Position numbers and translations under genes: made by a program. A stretch of DNA of 40,924 nt from CAZJNX01 sp964547415 (lineage in GTDB: Bacteria; Pseudomonadota; Alphaproteobacteria; Rhizobiales; Amorphaceae): positions 1 through 40,924 of the forward strand of contig CAZJNX010000012.1 in NCBI GenBank assembly GCA_964547415.1, in the 5' to 3' direction. The notes beneath the pieces were generated by a model, which worked only from the letters and a program-made list of their open reading frames with translations, was not told where the DNA came from and did not search any database. Below, one piece after another: positions 24,062 to 33,600 of this stretch; the first letter of the stretch is position 1, and every line of letters begins with the position of its first letter.

Positions 24062-24598
24062 TCAGCTGGAGGAGGGGAGCGGATCGTCGGGGCGGACGGC
24101 GCCCACGAGATGGCGCACGGCCTCGGCGACCGTCTGGAGGAGGAGGAGGGCGAGACCGATGGACAGCCCCGCCTGGAACGGCCACACGAGCGGCTCCCAG
24201 GCGCTGGCGTTCTCGAGCGTCCCCCGGTCGAAGGAGCGCAACGTCCGCGTCACCGCGAACCAGGTGCCGAGCGAGAGCACCGGCGCCAGCAGGGCGAGGT
24301 AGAGGACCGCCTGCAGACCGTGGCGGACCCGGCGGGGCAGCATCTGCATCAGGAAGTCGATCCTCACGTGCCCGTCCCGCCGCAGCGTCTCGGCCGCGGC
24401 CAGCATGAACAGGCTCCCGTTCAGCATGTAGCTGACGTCGTAGGACCAGATGGTCGGCGCGTTGAAGACGTGCCGCGCCGCCACCTCGTAGAGGACGGTC
24501 GCGATCATCGCCGCGACGAGGGCCATCGCCAGCCACGCGGCCGCTCGCGACAGCCGGTCGACGAGGCCGAGCACCTTCTCGAGAAAAGCGCGCAGCAC
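24062..24598 (-). CDS. dctQ: TRAP transporter small permease subunit (system 2, GTG start)
   Basis: A 178-residue inner-membrane protein with four hydrophobic helices. The family pattern IWSYDVSYMLNGSLFMLAAA then LRRDGHVRIDFL is clear. I prefer the GTG at 24598 because GAGGAG lies 11 bases upstream and the first residues (VLRAFLEKVLGLVDRLSR) are the usual cytoplasmic start. An in-frame GTG at 24655 would add 19 residues and begin 13 bases after dctP. It sits between dctP and dctM of the same operon and holds the large subunit in complex. Confidence 0.88.
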   Translation of the reverse strand: MLRAFLEKVLGLVDRLSRAAAWLAMALVAAMIATVLYEVAARHVFNAPTIWSYDVSYMLNGSLFMLAAAETLRRDGHVRIDFLMQMLPRRVRHGLQAVLYLALLAPVLSLGTWFAVTRTLRSFDRGTLENASAWEPLVWPFQAGLSIGLALLLLQTVAEAVRHLVGAVRPDDPLPSSS

Positions 24599-24668
24599 GG
24601 GAGGGTCCGCTCCTCGCTCATCGGCCGGGCGGGCGGCGCGGCCGAGGCCCGCCACCCGCCGCGCGGCC

Positions 24669-25748
24669 TCACTCGGCCCGGTGGTCCATCACCAGGTACT
24701 TGGAGTTCTCGCGCCAGTGGTCCTGGAAATCGAAGATGGATTCGGCGAGCCGCATCGGCAGGTCGTAGCCCTCCTCCGCGGCGGCCTTCGCCTGTTCCAT
24801 CGCCCACGCGCGGGATTTTTCCTGCGCGTCCTCCATGAAGGCCTCGTCGAGGCGGACGAACTCGTTGCCGCCCGCCTGCAGCTCTTGCATCGCCTTCAGG
24901 TCGCGCACGATCATCCGGTTGAGGGAGCGGTAGGTGGTGAGCTCGGCCGCGAGCTCCATCTGCTCGCGGATGTCCTCTGGCAGCTCCTCCCAGGTGTCGG
25001 TGAGCATCACCGTCTCGAACGCCCAGGCCGGCGCCTGGATGCCCGGATAGATGATGTACTTGGCGACCTCCTGGAAGCCGACCTTCTGGTTCTCCGACGG
25101 GATCGAGTATTCCGCGAGGTCGAGCCCGCCCTTTTCCAGCATCCCGTAGATCTCCGAGCCCGCGACCACCGTCGGGGACACGTCGTAGGCCTCCGAGACG
25201 ATCGCCGCCCAGTTGCCGAGGGTGCGGAACTTGGTGCCCGCAAGGTCCTCGCCGGTGCGGATCGGTGCGTTGGCGTGGGCGAAGAACTCCGACGGGCCGA
25301 GGCCGGTGACGAGGGCGTGCATCCCCATCTCCTCGCGCCGGTGCTCCTGCCACAGCTCCAGCCCGCCGGCCTGGTAGAGCCACGGCAGGTAGCTGTCGAC
25401 GCCGAGCCCGGTGGGGAAGGAGGCCACCATGGCGTTCACCGGGTCGGCCGTGCCGAGGAAGATCGGGGTGACCTGGGCCATGTCGATCAGCCCGTCCTCC
25501 ACCGCCTGGTGGAGCTTCAAAACGCTGCCCACCGTGCCCGCGGGCAGGATCTCGATCGCGACGCGCCCGTTCGTCATCTGCGAGACGAGGTCGGCGAAGG
25601 GCTTGGCCATGTCCTCGTAGTAGATGCTGTTCTCGCTCGCGATGATCGCCATCGTGAGCTCGTACTCGGCCGCCTCGGCCGTGCCGCCCACGGCGCAGGC
25701 GAGCGCCACGGCCGCCACGGCCGACGATCGCGCGGTCTTCTTCAACAT
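24669..25748 (-). CDS. dctP: TRAP transporter solute-binding protein (system 2, TakP-like)
   Basis: A 359-residue periplasmic binding protein with a Sec signal peptide (about 1-27, ending GGTAEAA). The carboxylate-binding arginine is R175 in LAGTKFRTLG. VAGSEIYGMLEKGGLDLAEYS and the long C-terminal helix region resemble the TakP/FcbT1 group of TRAP binding proteins, which take 2-oxo acids or aromatic acids; that subgroup call is an inference. ATG 25748 follows GGAGGAGATGTCACC, a strong ribosome binding site. It heads a minus-strand run dctP-dctQ-dctM-COG0523-COG0523-WD40. The promoter should lie in the 252 bases upstream, where I recognise no operator. Confidence 0.92.
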   Translation of the reverse strand: MLKKTARSSAVAAVALACAVGGTAEAAEYELTMAIIASENSIYYEDMAKPFADLVSQMTNGRVAIEILPAGTVGSVLKLHQAVEDGLIDMAQVTPIFLGTADPVNAMVASFPTGLGVDSYLPWLYQAGGLELWQEHRREEMGMHALVTGLGPSEFFAHANAPIRTGEDLAGTKFRTLGNWAAIVSEAYDVSPTVVAGSEIYGMLEKGGLDLAEYSIPSENQKVGFQEVAKYIIYPGIQAPAWAFETVMLTDTWEELPEDIREQMELAAELTTYRSLNRMIVRDLKAMQELQAGGNEFVRLDEAFMEDAQEKSRAWAMEQAKAAAEEGYDLPMRLAESIFDFQDHWRENSKYLVMDHRAE

Positions 25749-26000
25749 GGTGACATCTCCTCCTCGGGCGCCGGACCGTCGTCTCGCGGGAGGGCCGGAC
25801 GGCACGCCGGCCCGGCGACGACAGGCCGCGGAGGATCGCACGGCGGAACCGGCGAGGCAACGCGCCGCGGCCCGCGGGGGCGGAGAGGGCTGCGGGCGCC
25901 GTCCCGCCGACGCTCCGGGATCGTCCGGCTTCGGTGGAGTGTCGGCGGCTTCGTCCCGCCCGGGATCGGACCGCGAGCGGGACGGGGAGGGGCGGGCGCG

Positions 26001-26690
26001 TCAGCTTTCCCCGCCGGGGCCGGGCGCCCCGCTCTCCCGCGCGGCCCGCTCCATCAGGGCGACGACCTCCTCGTCGGAGGTCTGGTCGAAGTCCCGGTAG
26101 TGGGCGCCGACGGCGTGGAACGGGTCGGGCGCCTCGAGGCAGACGACGTCGTCGGCGAGGCCGCGCAGCTCGGCGAGGGCATCGCGCGGGGCGACCGGCA
26201 CGGCGAGCACGAGGCGGCCCGCCCCCGCGCGGCGCAGCGCCGTCAGCACCGCCCGGACCGTGCCGCCCGTCGCGATCCCGTCGTCCACGACGATCGCCGT
26301 GCGGCCCGCGACGGCGAGCGGCGGGCGGTCCGGCCTGTAAAGGCCCCGCCGCCGCTCGATCTCCTTCAGCTGCCGCTCCGGCTCCGCCTTCAGGTAGTCC
26401 TCCGGCGGGCGCAGATGGCGCACGAGGTCGTCGTTCCACACGACCTGCGGGTCCGCCCCGTCCACCACCGCGCCGATGCCGAGCTCGGGCTGGTGCGGCG
26501 CGCCGATCTTGCGCACCAGCACCACGTCGAGGGGCGCGCGGAGCGCCCGCGCCACCTCGTAGGCGACCGGAACGCCGCCGCGGGGAAGGGCGAGCACCAG
26601 CGGGTCGGCGCCGGACAGGCCGGCGAGGGCGTCCGCGAGGCGGCGGCCGGCCTCCCGCCGGTCGGCGAAGGCGGGGCGGGGTCCGAACAT
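26001..26690 (-). CDS. Phosphoribosyltransferase family protein
   Basis: A 229-residue cytoplasmic type I phosphoribosyltransferase-like protein. The PRPP-binding loop VVDDGIATGGT spans 134-144, and the preceding VLALPRGGVPVAYEVA at about 33-47 is typical. DVVLVRKIGAPHQPELGIGAV is a mark of the subgroup that is often adjacent or fused to dienelactone-hydrolase-like proteins. Such proteins are not classical purine salvage enzymes, and their substrate is unknown. The start is ATG 26690, five bases after the stop of the hydrolase gene (26696), so they form an operon. The C-terminus (DQTSDEEVVALMERAA) is also family-typical. Confidence 0.85.
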   Translation of the reverse strand: MFGPRPAFADRREAGRRLADALAGLSGADPLVLALPRGGVPVAYEVARALRAPLDVVLVRKIGAPHQPELGIGAVVDGADPQVVWNDDLVRHLRPPEDYLKAEPERQLKEIERRRGLYRPDRPPLAVAGRTAIVVDDGIATGGTVRAVLTALRRAGAGRLVLAVPVAPRDALAELRGLADDVVCLEAPDPFHAVGAHYRDFDQTSDEEVVALMERAARESGAPGPGGES

Positions 26691-26695
26691 CGGCG

Positions 26696-27358
26696 TCACT
26701 CCTCCCTTGGCGGCGCGGGCATGTGGGCGCCGAAGAAGGCGGCCGCGTGGCGGACCACCGCGTCGAGCGTGCCGGGCTCCTCGAAGAGATGGCTCGCCCC
26801 CGGCACGATCACGAGCTCGACGGGCGCCGCCATGCGCGCCATCGCCTCCTCGTTGAGGGCGATCACGGGGGTGTCGAGGGAGCCGACGAGAAGGAGCGTC
26901 GGCGCCTTCACCCTTTCGAGCGCCTCGCCCGCAAGCTCCGGCCGCCCGCCGCGGGAGACGACGGCCGCGACGGACGGGTCCCCGGCGGCGGCGAGGAGGG
27001 CCGCGCCCGCCCCCGTGCTCGCCCCGAAATAGCCGACGGGGAGGCGTCCGGTGCCCGCCTCCTCGCGCACGAAGCGGGTCGCGCGCGACAGGCGGCCCGC
27101 GAGGAGGGCGATGTCGAACACGTTGCGCCGGTCCCGCGCCTCCTCGGCCGTCAGCAGGTCGAGGAGGAGGGTGGCGAAGCCCTCCCGCTCGAGGGCGCGG
27201 GCGACCTGGTTGTTGCGCGGGCTGAAGCGCCCGCTCCCGCTGCCGTGGGCGAACAGGACGATGCCCCGGGCGGCCGGCGGCACGGCGAGGCGCCCGCCCA
27301 TGCCTTCCGGCTCGATCGTCACGTCCCGCGCGGTGGCGAACCCGTCGGCTTCGGCCAT
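26696..27358 (-). CDS. Dienelactone-hydrolase-like alpha/beta hydrolase
   Basis: A 220-residue cytoplasmic alpha/beta hydrolase. LFAHGSGSGRFSPRNN (35-50) is the oxyanion region and GASTGAG at 112-118 is the nucleophile elbow with serine 114. VGSLDTPVI supplies the aspartate and GASHLFEEPG the histidine, giving a complete triad. The FSPRNNQVARALEREGFATLLLDLLT segment typifies the group found beside phosphoribosyltransferases of the type next door. ATG 27358 has GGAGGCGAGCG just upstream. Substrate unknown. Confidence 0.85.
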   Translation of the reverse strand: MAEADGFATARDVTIEPEGMGGRLAVPPAARGIVLFAHGSGSGRFSPRNNQVARALEREGFATLLLDLLTAEEARDRRNVFDIALLAGRLSRATRFVREEAGTGRLPVGYFGASTGAGAALLAAAGDPSVAAVVSRGGRPELAGEALERVKAPTLLLVGSLDTPVIALNEEAMARMAAPVELVIVPGASHLFEEPGTLDAVVRHAAAFFGAHMPAPPREE

Positions 27359-27444
27359 CGCTCGCCTCCTGCCTCGCTGGCCGCGGTGCGGCGCGCCTTG
27401 GGCAATCCCCGGCCCACCCGCCGGTTCCGGGTGCCCGCGCGGCC

Positions 27445-28038
27445 TCAGAACCCCTTGGCGCGCGTGTGGATCTTGTCGGGATCCAGGGCGTAGCTCCACG
27501 GCAGGCCGGAGTTCTTCCAGCCGTTCTTGAGCCGCCACGGTCCACTCACGTGGCCCTTGACGGTGGAGCCCTCGAACCCGTCCACCACCACGTAGACCTC
27601 CTCCAGGCCGAGCCCCTCGAGGGCAGTCGCGGACGGGGCGCCGCGGCTGCCGCCCGAGCGGCACATGAGGATGACGGGCGTCGTCTCGTCCATGCCACGT
27701 GCCGCCATCTCGGCCGCGATCATGTTGGCGAAGGCGGGGTTCTTCTCCATCTTCAGGACAGGCTTTTTCGGGTGCCACTCGGACGGGTTCACCATCAGGA
27801 ACGGCACGTTGACGTCGACGACGTCGGTGAAGCCGGTGAACATGATCTCGACGGGCTCGCGCACGTCGACGAACAGGACCTCGTCGCCACGCGCCGTCTT
27901 CATGTCGAAGGCCTCCTTGGCGGTGAGGTAGAGGCCCCAGGACGTCTGCCGCGCCGGGTCCTCCGGCTCGGGGGCCGCGGCGGCGGGGGTGGCGGCGAAG
28001 ACGGCGGCAAGCGCCGCGGCGAGAATGGTCGCACGCAT
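27445..28038 (-). CDS. Periplasmic rhodanese-like protein
   Basis: A 197-residue exported protein with a Sec signal peptide (1-22, ending AAAA). Residues about 40-160 are one rhodanese domain: VLFVDVREPVEIMFTGF, then the active-site loop CRSGGSR with Cys126, the persulfide-carrying residue. The C-terminal tail (GPWRLKNGWKNSGLPWSY) is Trp-rich and conserved in this subgroup. A sulfur-transfer or thiol-sensing role in the periplasm is probable. It starts at ATG 28038 with AAGGAG 10 bases upstream. It lies 86 bases upstream of the hydrolase/phosphoribosyltransferase pair on the same strand; cotranscription is possible. Confidence 0.85.
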   Translation of the reverse strand: MRATILAAALAAVFAATPAAAAPEPEDPARQTSWGLYLTAKEAFDMKTARGDEVLFVDVREPVEIMFTGFTDVVDVNVPFLMVNPSEWHPKKPVLKMEKNPAFANMIAAEMAARGMDETTPVILMCRSGGSRGAPSATALEGLGLEEVYVVVDGFEGSTVKGHVSGPWRLKNGWKNSGLPWSYALDPDKIHTRAKGF

Positions 28039-28211
28039 GGGTCCGATGCTCCTTCCGGTCCGGCACGGGTCGGCGCGCGCGGACGCCGGGTCGCACCGGG
28101 CGAGCGGGCCCGGCACCGCCGGCGGGCCGGACGCGCGGCGACCCCCGCCCGCTTCCTCCCACGGGGCCCGGGCCGTCGCCTTGCGATGAGTCAACGCAAC
28201 GCCGTTTCCGA

Positions 28212-29148
28212 TCAGCCGGGAAGGCCGTAGCCGAGGCCGAGGAGGGTGCCGTAGATGGCCCGCCCCGCCATGGTGACGGGGGGCGTTCGCCAGCCGTCGT
28301 CGACGCCCGCGAAGCCCGGCGGCTCCAGCCGGCGAAGGCGCGTGGTCGCGGCGGCCACCACCGCCCCGGATGGCGCGTAGGTGAGGCGCTTCAGCGTGAC
28401 GATGGAGCCGCACCACCGCGTCCCGCAAGGCCCCCTCGTAGCCAATCCGCCCGCTCCAGCCGCGCCAGAAGCCGGTGGTCTCCTCGAGGACGCCCTCGAC
28501 CGTCTCGAGGGGCGCGAGGGTCGCGGGCGCCGACCCCGCGAAGGCGAGGGAGAAGCGCCGCCGCTCCCCGGCGGCGAGGCGTTCCCGGCCGACGAGCGTG
28601 GCGCCGTCCCCGGACGGGGAAAGGGGCGTGTCGCTCGCGAGCACGACGGCCCCGGCGCCGGTCTCGAGGAACCAGCCGAGCCGGCCGCGCCGCTTCGGGC
28701 GGGGGGTGCGAAGGCCACAGTTCGGGCGCGGGGCGCAGGCGACGGTGATCTTCGGCTCGCCTTCCAGCGCCTCGATCGTGCGCACCATCTGCCGGACGGG
28801 GGCGAACGCGGCCTCGCAGTCGATCGCCATGGCGTCGGTGAGGCGCAGGCGTCCGTCCGGGCACGCGAACGTCGTCTCGAGGACGGCCGTGCCGTCACGG
28901 TAGCGGCGGCGGACGCGGGCCGGCCCGGCCGGACCGACGCGGAAGGCCCCGCCCCGGTCCCGGTCGAGGATGGCGGCGAACAGGGAGGGGCTGTCGAAGT
29001 CGGGCCAGCACAGCCAGTCCACCGACCCGTCCCGCGACACGAGGGCGAGGGAATGGCCGTCCCCGATGGCGCCGTAGTCGCCGATCGGGGGGTAGGCGGC
29101 CGCCCGCGCCGCCCGTTCGCCCGTCGCCGTCGTGTCGTCGTGGTCCAT
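28212..29148 (-). pseudogene. Truncated, frameshifted GH15 (glucoamylase/trehalase-type) gene
   Basis: From ATG 29148 the frame encodes the N-terminal domain of GH15 family proteins: YPPIGDYGAIGDGHSLALV, DGSVDWLCWPDFDSPS and the beta-sandwich that follows. At about 28407 one extra base shifts the frame: ALRDAVVR in the first frame continues as SIVTLKRLTYAP and then SGAVVAAATT in the next. Homology ends near 28335, just before the (alpha/alpha)6 catalytic barrel. A foreign tail runs to a stop at 28212. Only about 270 of roughly 600 residues remain and the catalytic acids are gone, so the product cannot hydrolyse glucosides. It is divergent from the drug-exporter gene. Confidence 0.8.
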
Positions 29149-29345
29149 TCCGTCCGCTGGTCCCGCCTCGGTCGTGACCCTCGGCCAACAGCGTGTCGAG
29201 CTGCCGGTTCCGGCGGCGGGCGCCGGCCCGGCGGAAGGCGCGCCGCAGCCATCCGCGGCCGGCGGGTTCCCTTCGCCGGCTTTCCGGTCCAAGGCAGGGG
29301 CCGGCGCGGGGGGCGAGGATCCACGGGACCATCGGGGGAGGCGGG

Positions 29346-30578
29346 GTGAAGCTGAGGCCGGACACGCTGGCGCTGACGGCGCTCCTCGCCATGCTGCAGG
29401 CGACGGGGCCGCTGTCGACCGACGCCTACCTCCCCTCCCTGCCGTCCATCGCGGACGACTTCTCCGCGGACGTGGCGGCCGTGCAGCTCACCCTGTCGGT
29501 GTTCCTGGCGGGTTTCGCCGTCGGGCAGATCTTCTACGGGCCGGTCTCGGACCGGATCGGCCGGCGGCCGACGCTCCTCGCCGCCCTCGGCCTGTTCGTG
29601 GCGGCGAGCCTCGTGTGCGCGCTCGCCGGGTCGGTCGAGGTCCTGATCGCGGCCCGCTTCGTCCAGGCGATCGGGGCGGCGGGGCCGGTGGTCCTGTCAC
29701 GCGCCATCGTGCGGGACCTTTACGAGGGCGACCGGGCGGGGACGGAGCTCGCCCGCATGGGCTCCATCATGGGGCTCGTGCCGATGCTGGGGCCGGTGGT
29801 GGGGGCGGTCCTGGAGATCGCCTTCGGCTGGCGCTCCACGTTCGTGTTCATCCTCCTCGTTGGGGCGGCGAGCCTGTCGGCGGTCGCCCTCCTCCTGCCG
29901 GAGACGTCTCCCGGGACGAGCCGGATGCCGCTGTCGCCCATCGGGATCGTGCGTGCCTTCCGCCCGCTGCTGACCGTGGGGGGCTACCGGGCGAACGTCG
30001 CCATCGTGTGCCTCACCTATGCCGGCCTCTTCTGCTTCATCTCCGGCTCATCGTTCGTGTTGCAGGAGATGTACGGCTTCTCGCCGGTCGCCTACGGCAT
30101 CGCCTTCGGGGCGTGCGCGGCGGCCTACGTCGGGGGCACGCTGGTCGGGCAGGTGACGACGCCGCGCTACGGGCTCGAGCGCACCCTGTCCCTCGGCGCG
30201 CTCGCGCTCGCGGGGAGCGGGGTCGCGATGATCCTCTTCCAGCTCGCCGGCCCGGGCCACGGGCTCGAGGTGGTGCTGCCCCAGGTGGTCTACCTGGTGG
30301 GCGTCGGCCTCGCCCTGCCGCCGGCGATGGCGAGCAGCCTGATGCCGTTTCCCGAGCGGGCGGGCGCGGCCTCTTCCCTGCTGGGCTTCCTGCAGATGAC
30401 GACGGCCGCGGTCCTCGGCGCCGTCCTCGGCGCCGTCCTCGGAGCGAGCCCTTGGCCCATGGTCCTGTTCATCGCCGGTTGCGGGGTCGGCGTCCTCGTC
30501 GTCTTCGTCGCGACGCGGCGGATCCGTGCCGAGGGCCGGGCGCGGCAGGCGCCCGCCGGCGAGGCGCCGCGGGCCTGA
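29346..30578 (+). CDS. Bcr/CflA-type multidrug efflux MFS transporter (GTG start)
   Basis: A 410-residue inner-membrane transporter with twelve predicted helices. The DHA1 Bcr/CflA pattern is clear: GPLSTDAYLPSLPSIADDF in the first loop, then GQIFYGPVSDRIGRRP (motif A) and RFVQAIGAAGPVVLSRAIVRD (motifs B/C). It probably expels small drugs or metabolites using the proton gradient. No ATG lies before the first helix. GTG 29346 with GGGGGAGG just upstream fits, though the spacing is short. A 12-base repeat (30411-30442) encodes Val-Leu-Gly-Ala repeats in a late helix. It is divergent from the GH15 remnant. Confidence 0.9.
   Translation: MKLRPDTLALTALLAMLQATGPLSTDAYLPSLPSIADDFSADVAAVQLTLSVFLAGFAVGQIFYGPVSDRIGRRPTLLAALGLFVAASLVCALAGSVEVLIAARFVQAIGAAGPVVLSRAIVRDLYEGDRAGTELARMGSIMGLVPMLGPVVGAVLEIAFGWRSTFVFILLVGAASLSAVALLLPETSPGTSRMPLSPIGIVRAFRPLLTVGGYRANVAIVCLTYAGLFCFISGSSFVLQEMYGFSPVAYGIAFGACAAAYVGGTLVGQVTTPRYGLERTLSLGALALAGSGVAMILFQLAGPGHGLEVVLPQVVYLVGVGLALPPAMASSLMPFPERAGAASSLLGFLQMTTAAVLGAVLGAVLGASPWPMVLFIAGCGVGVLVVFVATRRIRAEGRARQAPAGEAPRA
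30411..30442. repeat. 12-base in-frame tandem repeat in the MFS gene
   Basis: GTCCTCGGCGCC is repeated 2.7 times. It encodes Val-Leu-Gly-Ala units inside a transmembrane helix and keeps the frame, so it may be a length-variable site. Confidence 0.55.
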
Positions 30579-30696
30579 GAACCGCCGGCACTGGACGACG
30601 TCGTCTCCCTCGCCGCCCGGCTTGCGCACGAGGTGGGCCGCGTGTCCCGCCCCGCCTCCGCGCGCCGGCGGGTTCCGGCGGTCGGGGGGCGATCCG

Positions 30697-33600
30697 CTAG
30701 AGGATGGCGTTGTCCGGGCCGAGGTCGCGGGCCGCGACGTCCTCGAGGATCAGGACGTCGCCGTCGCCGAGCCTGAGGGTCGTGTCGCCGCCGCGCGGGT
30801 CGACCGTCGAGACGAGGTCGCGCAGGGTCTCGAACCCGAAGGCGGTGAAGTCGACGACGTCGTCGGGCGAGAAGGTCGTCACGCGGTCGCGCCCGTCGCC
30901 CGGCTCGAAGACGATCGTGTCGCGGCCCCGGCCCACGTCGATCCGGTCGTTGCCCGGCCCGGCCGCGACGGTGTCGTTGCCCGCGCCCGCGAAGATGCGA
31001 TCCCGGCCCGATCCGCCGCCGATGGCGTCGGCGCCGCCCCTACCGATCAGCACGTCGCGGCCACGGTCGCCGCCGATGGCGTCGTCGCCGCCGCCACCGG
31101 ACACCCGGTCGGCCCCCGGTCCGCCGCCGATGACGTCACGGCCACGGTCGCCGCCGATGGTGTCGTCGCCGCCGCCACCGGACACCCGGTCGGCTCCCGG
31201 TCCGCCGGCGATGAGGTCACCGCCCCCGCCGCCGCCGATGGTGTCGTCGCCGCCCTCGCCCGCGATGGTATCGGCGCCGCCGCCGCCGGCGAGGCGGTCG
31301 TCACCGTCGGCCGCGCTCCCGACGGTGTCGTCCGCGAAGCCCCGGATCTCGTCGTCGCCGCGCCCGCCACGGACCAGATCGCCGTCGCTGCCGCCAGCCA
31401 GGATGTCGTCTCCCGCGCCGCCCGAGATCGTGTCGGCATCGACCCCGCCCGCGATCCGGTCCCGGCCCGCCCCGCCGTCGATGGCGTCGGCATCCATGCC
31501 GTTGCCGAGACCGTCGTCCGCCTCGTCGCCGAGGATCGTGTCGTCGCCCGGACCGCCTGTCAGCGTGTCCGCGTCGAAGCCGCCGTCGATGAAGTCGTCG
31601 CCCCCCTCGCCGTCGATCGTGTCCCGCCCGTCGCCGCCCTCCAGGAAGTCGCTCCCGTCGACCGCGACCGCACCGGGGCCAGCATCCTCGCCGAAGCCGC
31701 GGATCACGTCGTCGCCCCCGTCGCCGGTGACGAAATCGCCGGCCCCGCCGCCCGCGAGGGTGTCCTCGCCGCTTCCCCCGCTAATCGTGTCGACGCCGGA
31801 ACCGCCCTCGACGAGATCGTCGCCGTCGCCGGCGCCGAGGAGATCCGCGCCCCCGCCGTCGGCGTCGTCCAGGAGCGTGTCGTCGCCCGCCCCGCCAGAC
31901 AGGGTATCCGCACCCGGCCCCCCCGCGAGGAGGTCACGCCCGTCGTTCCCGACGAGGGCGTCGTCGCCCGCCTCGCCGCGCAGGGTGTCGTTCCCCGCGC
32001 CGGCCTCCAACCGGTCGTTCCCCGTCCCGCCGGCGACGTCGAAGTTGGTCCGCACGAGCCCCCGCGTCGCCAGGACAAGCTCATCGGCGCCGGACGACCC
32101 GACGATCGCGAGGTTCAGGAGGTCACGGACTTCGAGCGTGGCCGATCCGGGCTCCGACAGCACGATCCGGCCCGACGACGTCCCGAGCGCGGCGCCCATG
32201 ATCTGGAAGAGGCCGAGTTGCGCGCTGGTGAGGGTCAACGGCGTGAGGGCGCTGCCGCCGAGCTCGAGGACCTCGAGGTCGGCGAGCGTGGCGTCCGTGA
32301 GGTCGAGGGCTGCCGCCACGGCGAGGACGTCCGTTCCCTCGCCGCCGTCGATCACCGTTCCCGCCCCGGCGGAGGCGACCTCGATGCGGTCGTTCCCCGC
32401 CCCGGCGTCGATCACGTCATCCGCCTGCACGACGATGGCGTCCTCGCCGCCCGCGGCGAGGACGGTGTCGGCGCCGTCGCCCCCGTCGATGGTGTCGTCG
32501 CCGCCCCTTCCCACGAGGATGTTGGGGTCGTCGTCGCCACGCACGCTCGATCCCGTCGGCGTGGCGCCGACCATGTCGGTCTCCACGAAGTGTCGCCGTG
32601 GCATGTCGTAGTTCGCGGCGTCGATCGGGCCAGCGCGAGGATCCCAGATCGATACCTCCCTCACACGGTCCGGAAAAAACTGATCGATGTGGCTCACGAG
32701 GACCCGCCCGTCGCCGGTGACGGCGATGTCGAGGAGGGCCGTCGACCCCACGCCAACGTCCCGCACCGGCCCGGTGATGAGACCGTTGTCGTTGAAGGCG
32801 ATCAGGGTGACCGGCATCACCTGCCGTTCGATGGCGATGACGAAGCCCCCGTCCGGCAGCGCGACGACGCGGACCGCGTCGATCCGTTCGGGCGTCTCGA
32901 TCGTGAAGGGGGAGCGCACCGTGCGTCCGGTCACGTCGTAGATCGCGAAGCGAAGATCGCCATCGAAACGGACGTCGCCCCCGCGGGCGTCGATCCAGGC
33001 GACCACGAAGTTGCCGTTCGACAGGGCGGCGCCACGCGGCGCGAGCCCCTGTTCGGCAAGCTGGACGGGCGCCGACCCGCCGATGTTGATGAGCGGCTCG
33101 TAGTCCTGTCGTTTCCCCAGCTTCCGATCGTTCCCGAGCGACACGAAGCTGCCGTTCGAAAGGAAGAAGACGTCGGTGACGGCGCTGTCCGCGATGCCGG
33201 GCCACGGCGCCGCGTCGGGTCCCGGGACGCCGTCGGCGTCGACCGACGCGAGGCGGATCTGGCTGTCGGGGAAGACTCTGTCGGTGTAGCTGACCAGGGA
33301 TGCGTTGGTCAGGAGATCCACGTCGAGGCGTACGTCCCGGTAGGTTTCGTCGCCACGCTCGTAGGGCTTGGCGGCGAGCAGGGTGCCGGCCGTCGCGTTT
33401 CCGGCGGCGTCGTAGCGTTCCCACAGGAGCGAGACGGTCCCGGGTTCCGTTTCCGGTTCGTCCACGTAGCTGATCGCGAAGCCGCCGTCGTTCGTCGGGG
33501 CGAGGTCGAAACCCGTGGTCGTGTCGATCACGCGCAGGGTGTTGAGCTGGAAGGTGTCGCGGACGAGGTCGCCGGTGGCGTCGTAGAGCTGGCCGACGAT

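Noticed and set aside
30579..30696. ACCGCCGG and CCGGCGGT inverted repeat between the MFS and RTX genes
   Set aside because: Eight bases separated by about 90 bases in GC-rich DNA are expected by chance. No attachment-site or mobile-element context.
31000..32000. Regularly spaced short repeats resembling an array
   Set aside because: They are coding repeats for RTX nonapeptides in one frame, with varied units and no spacer/repeat structure, so not CRISPR.
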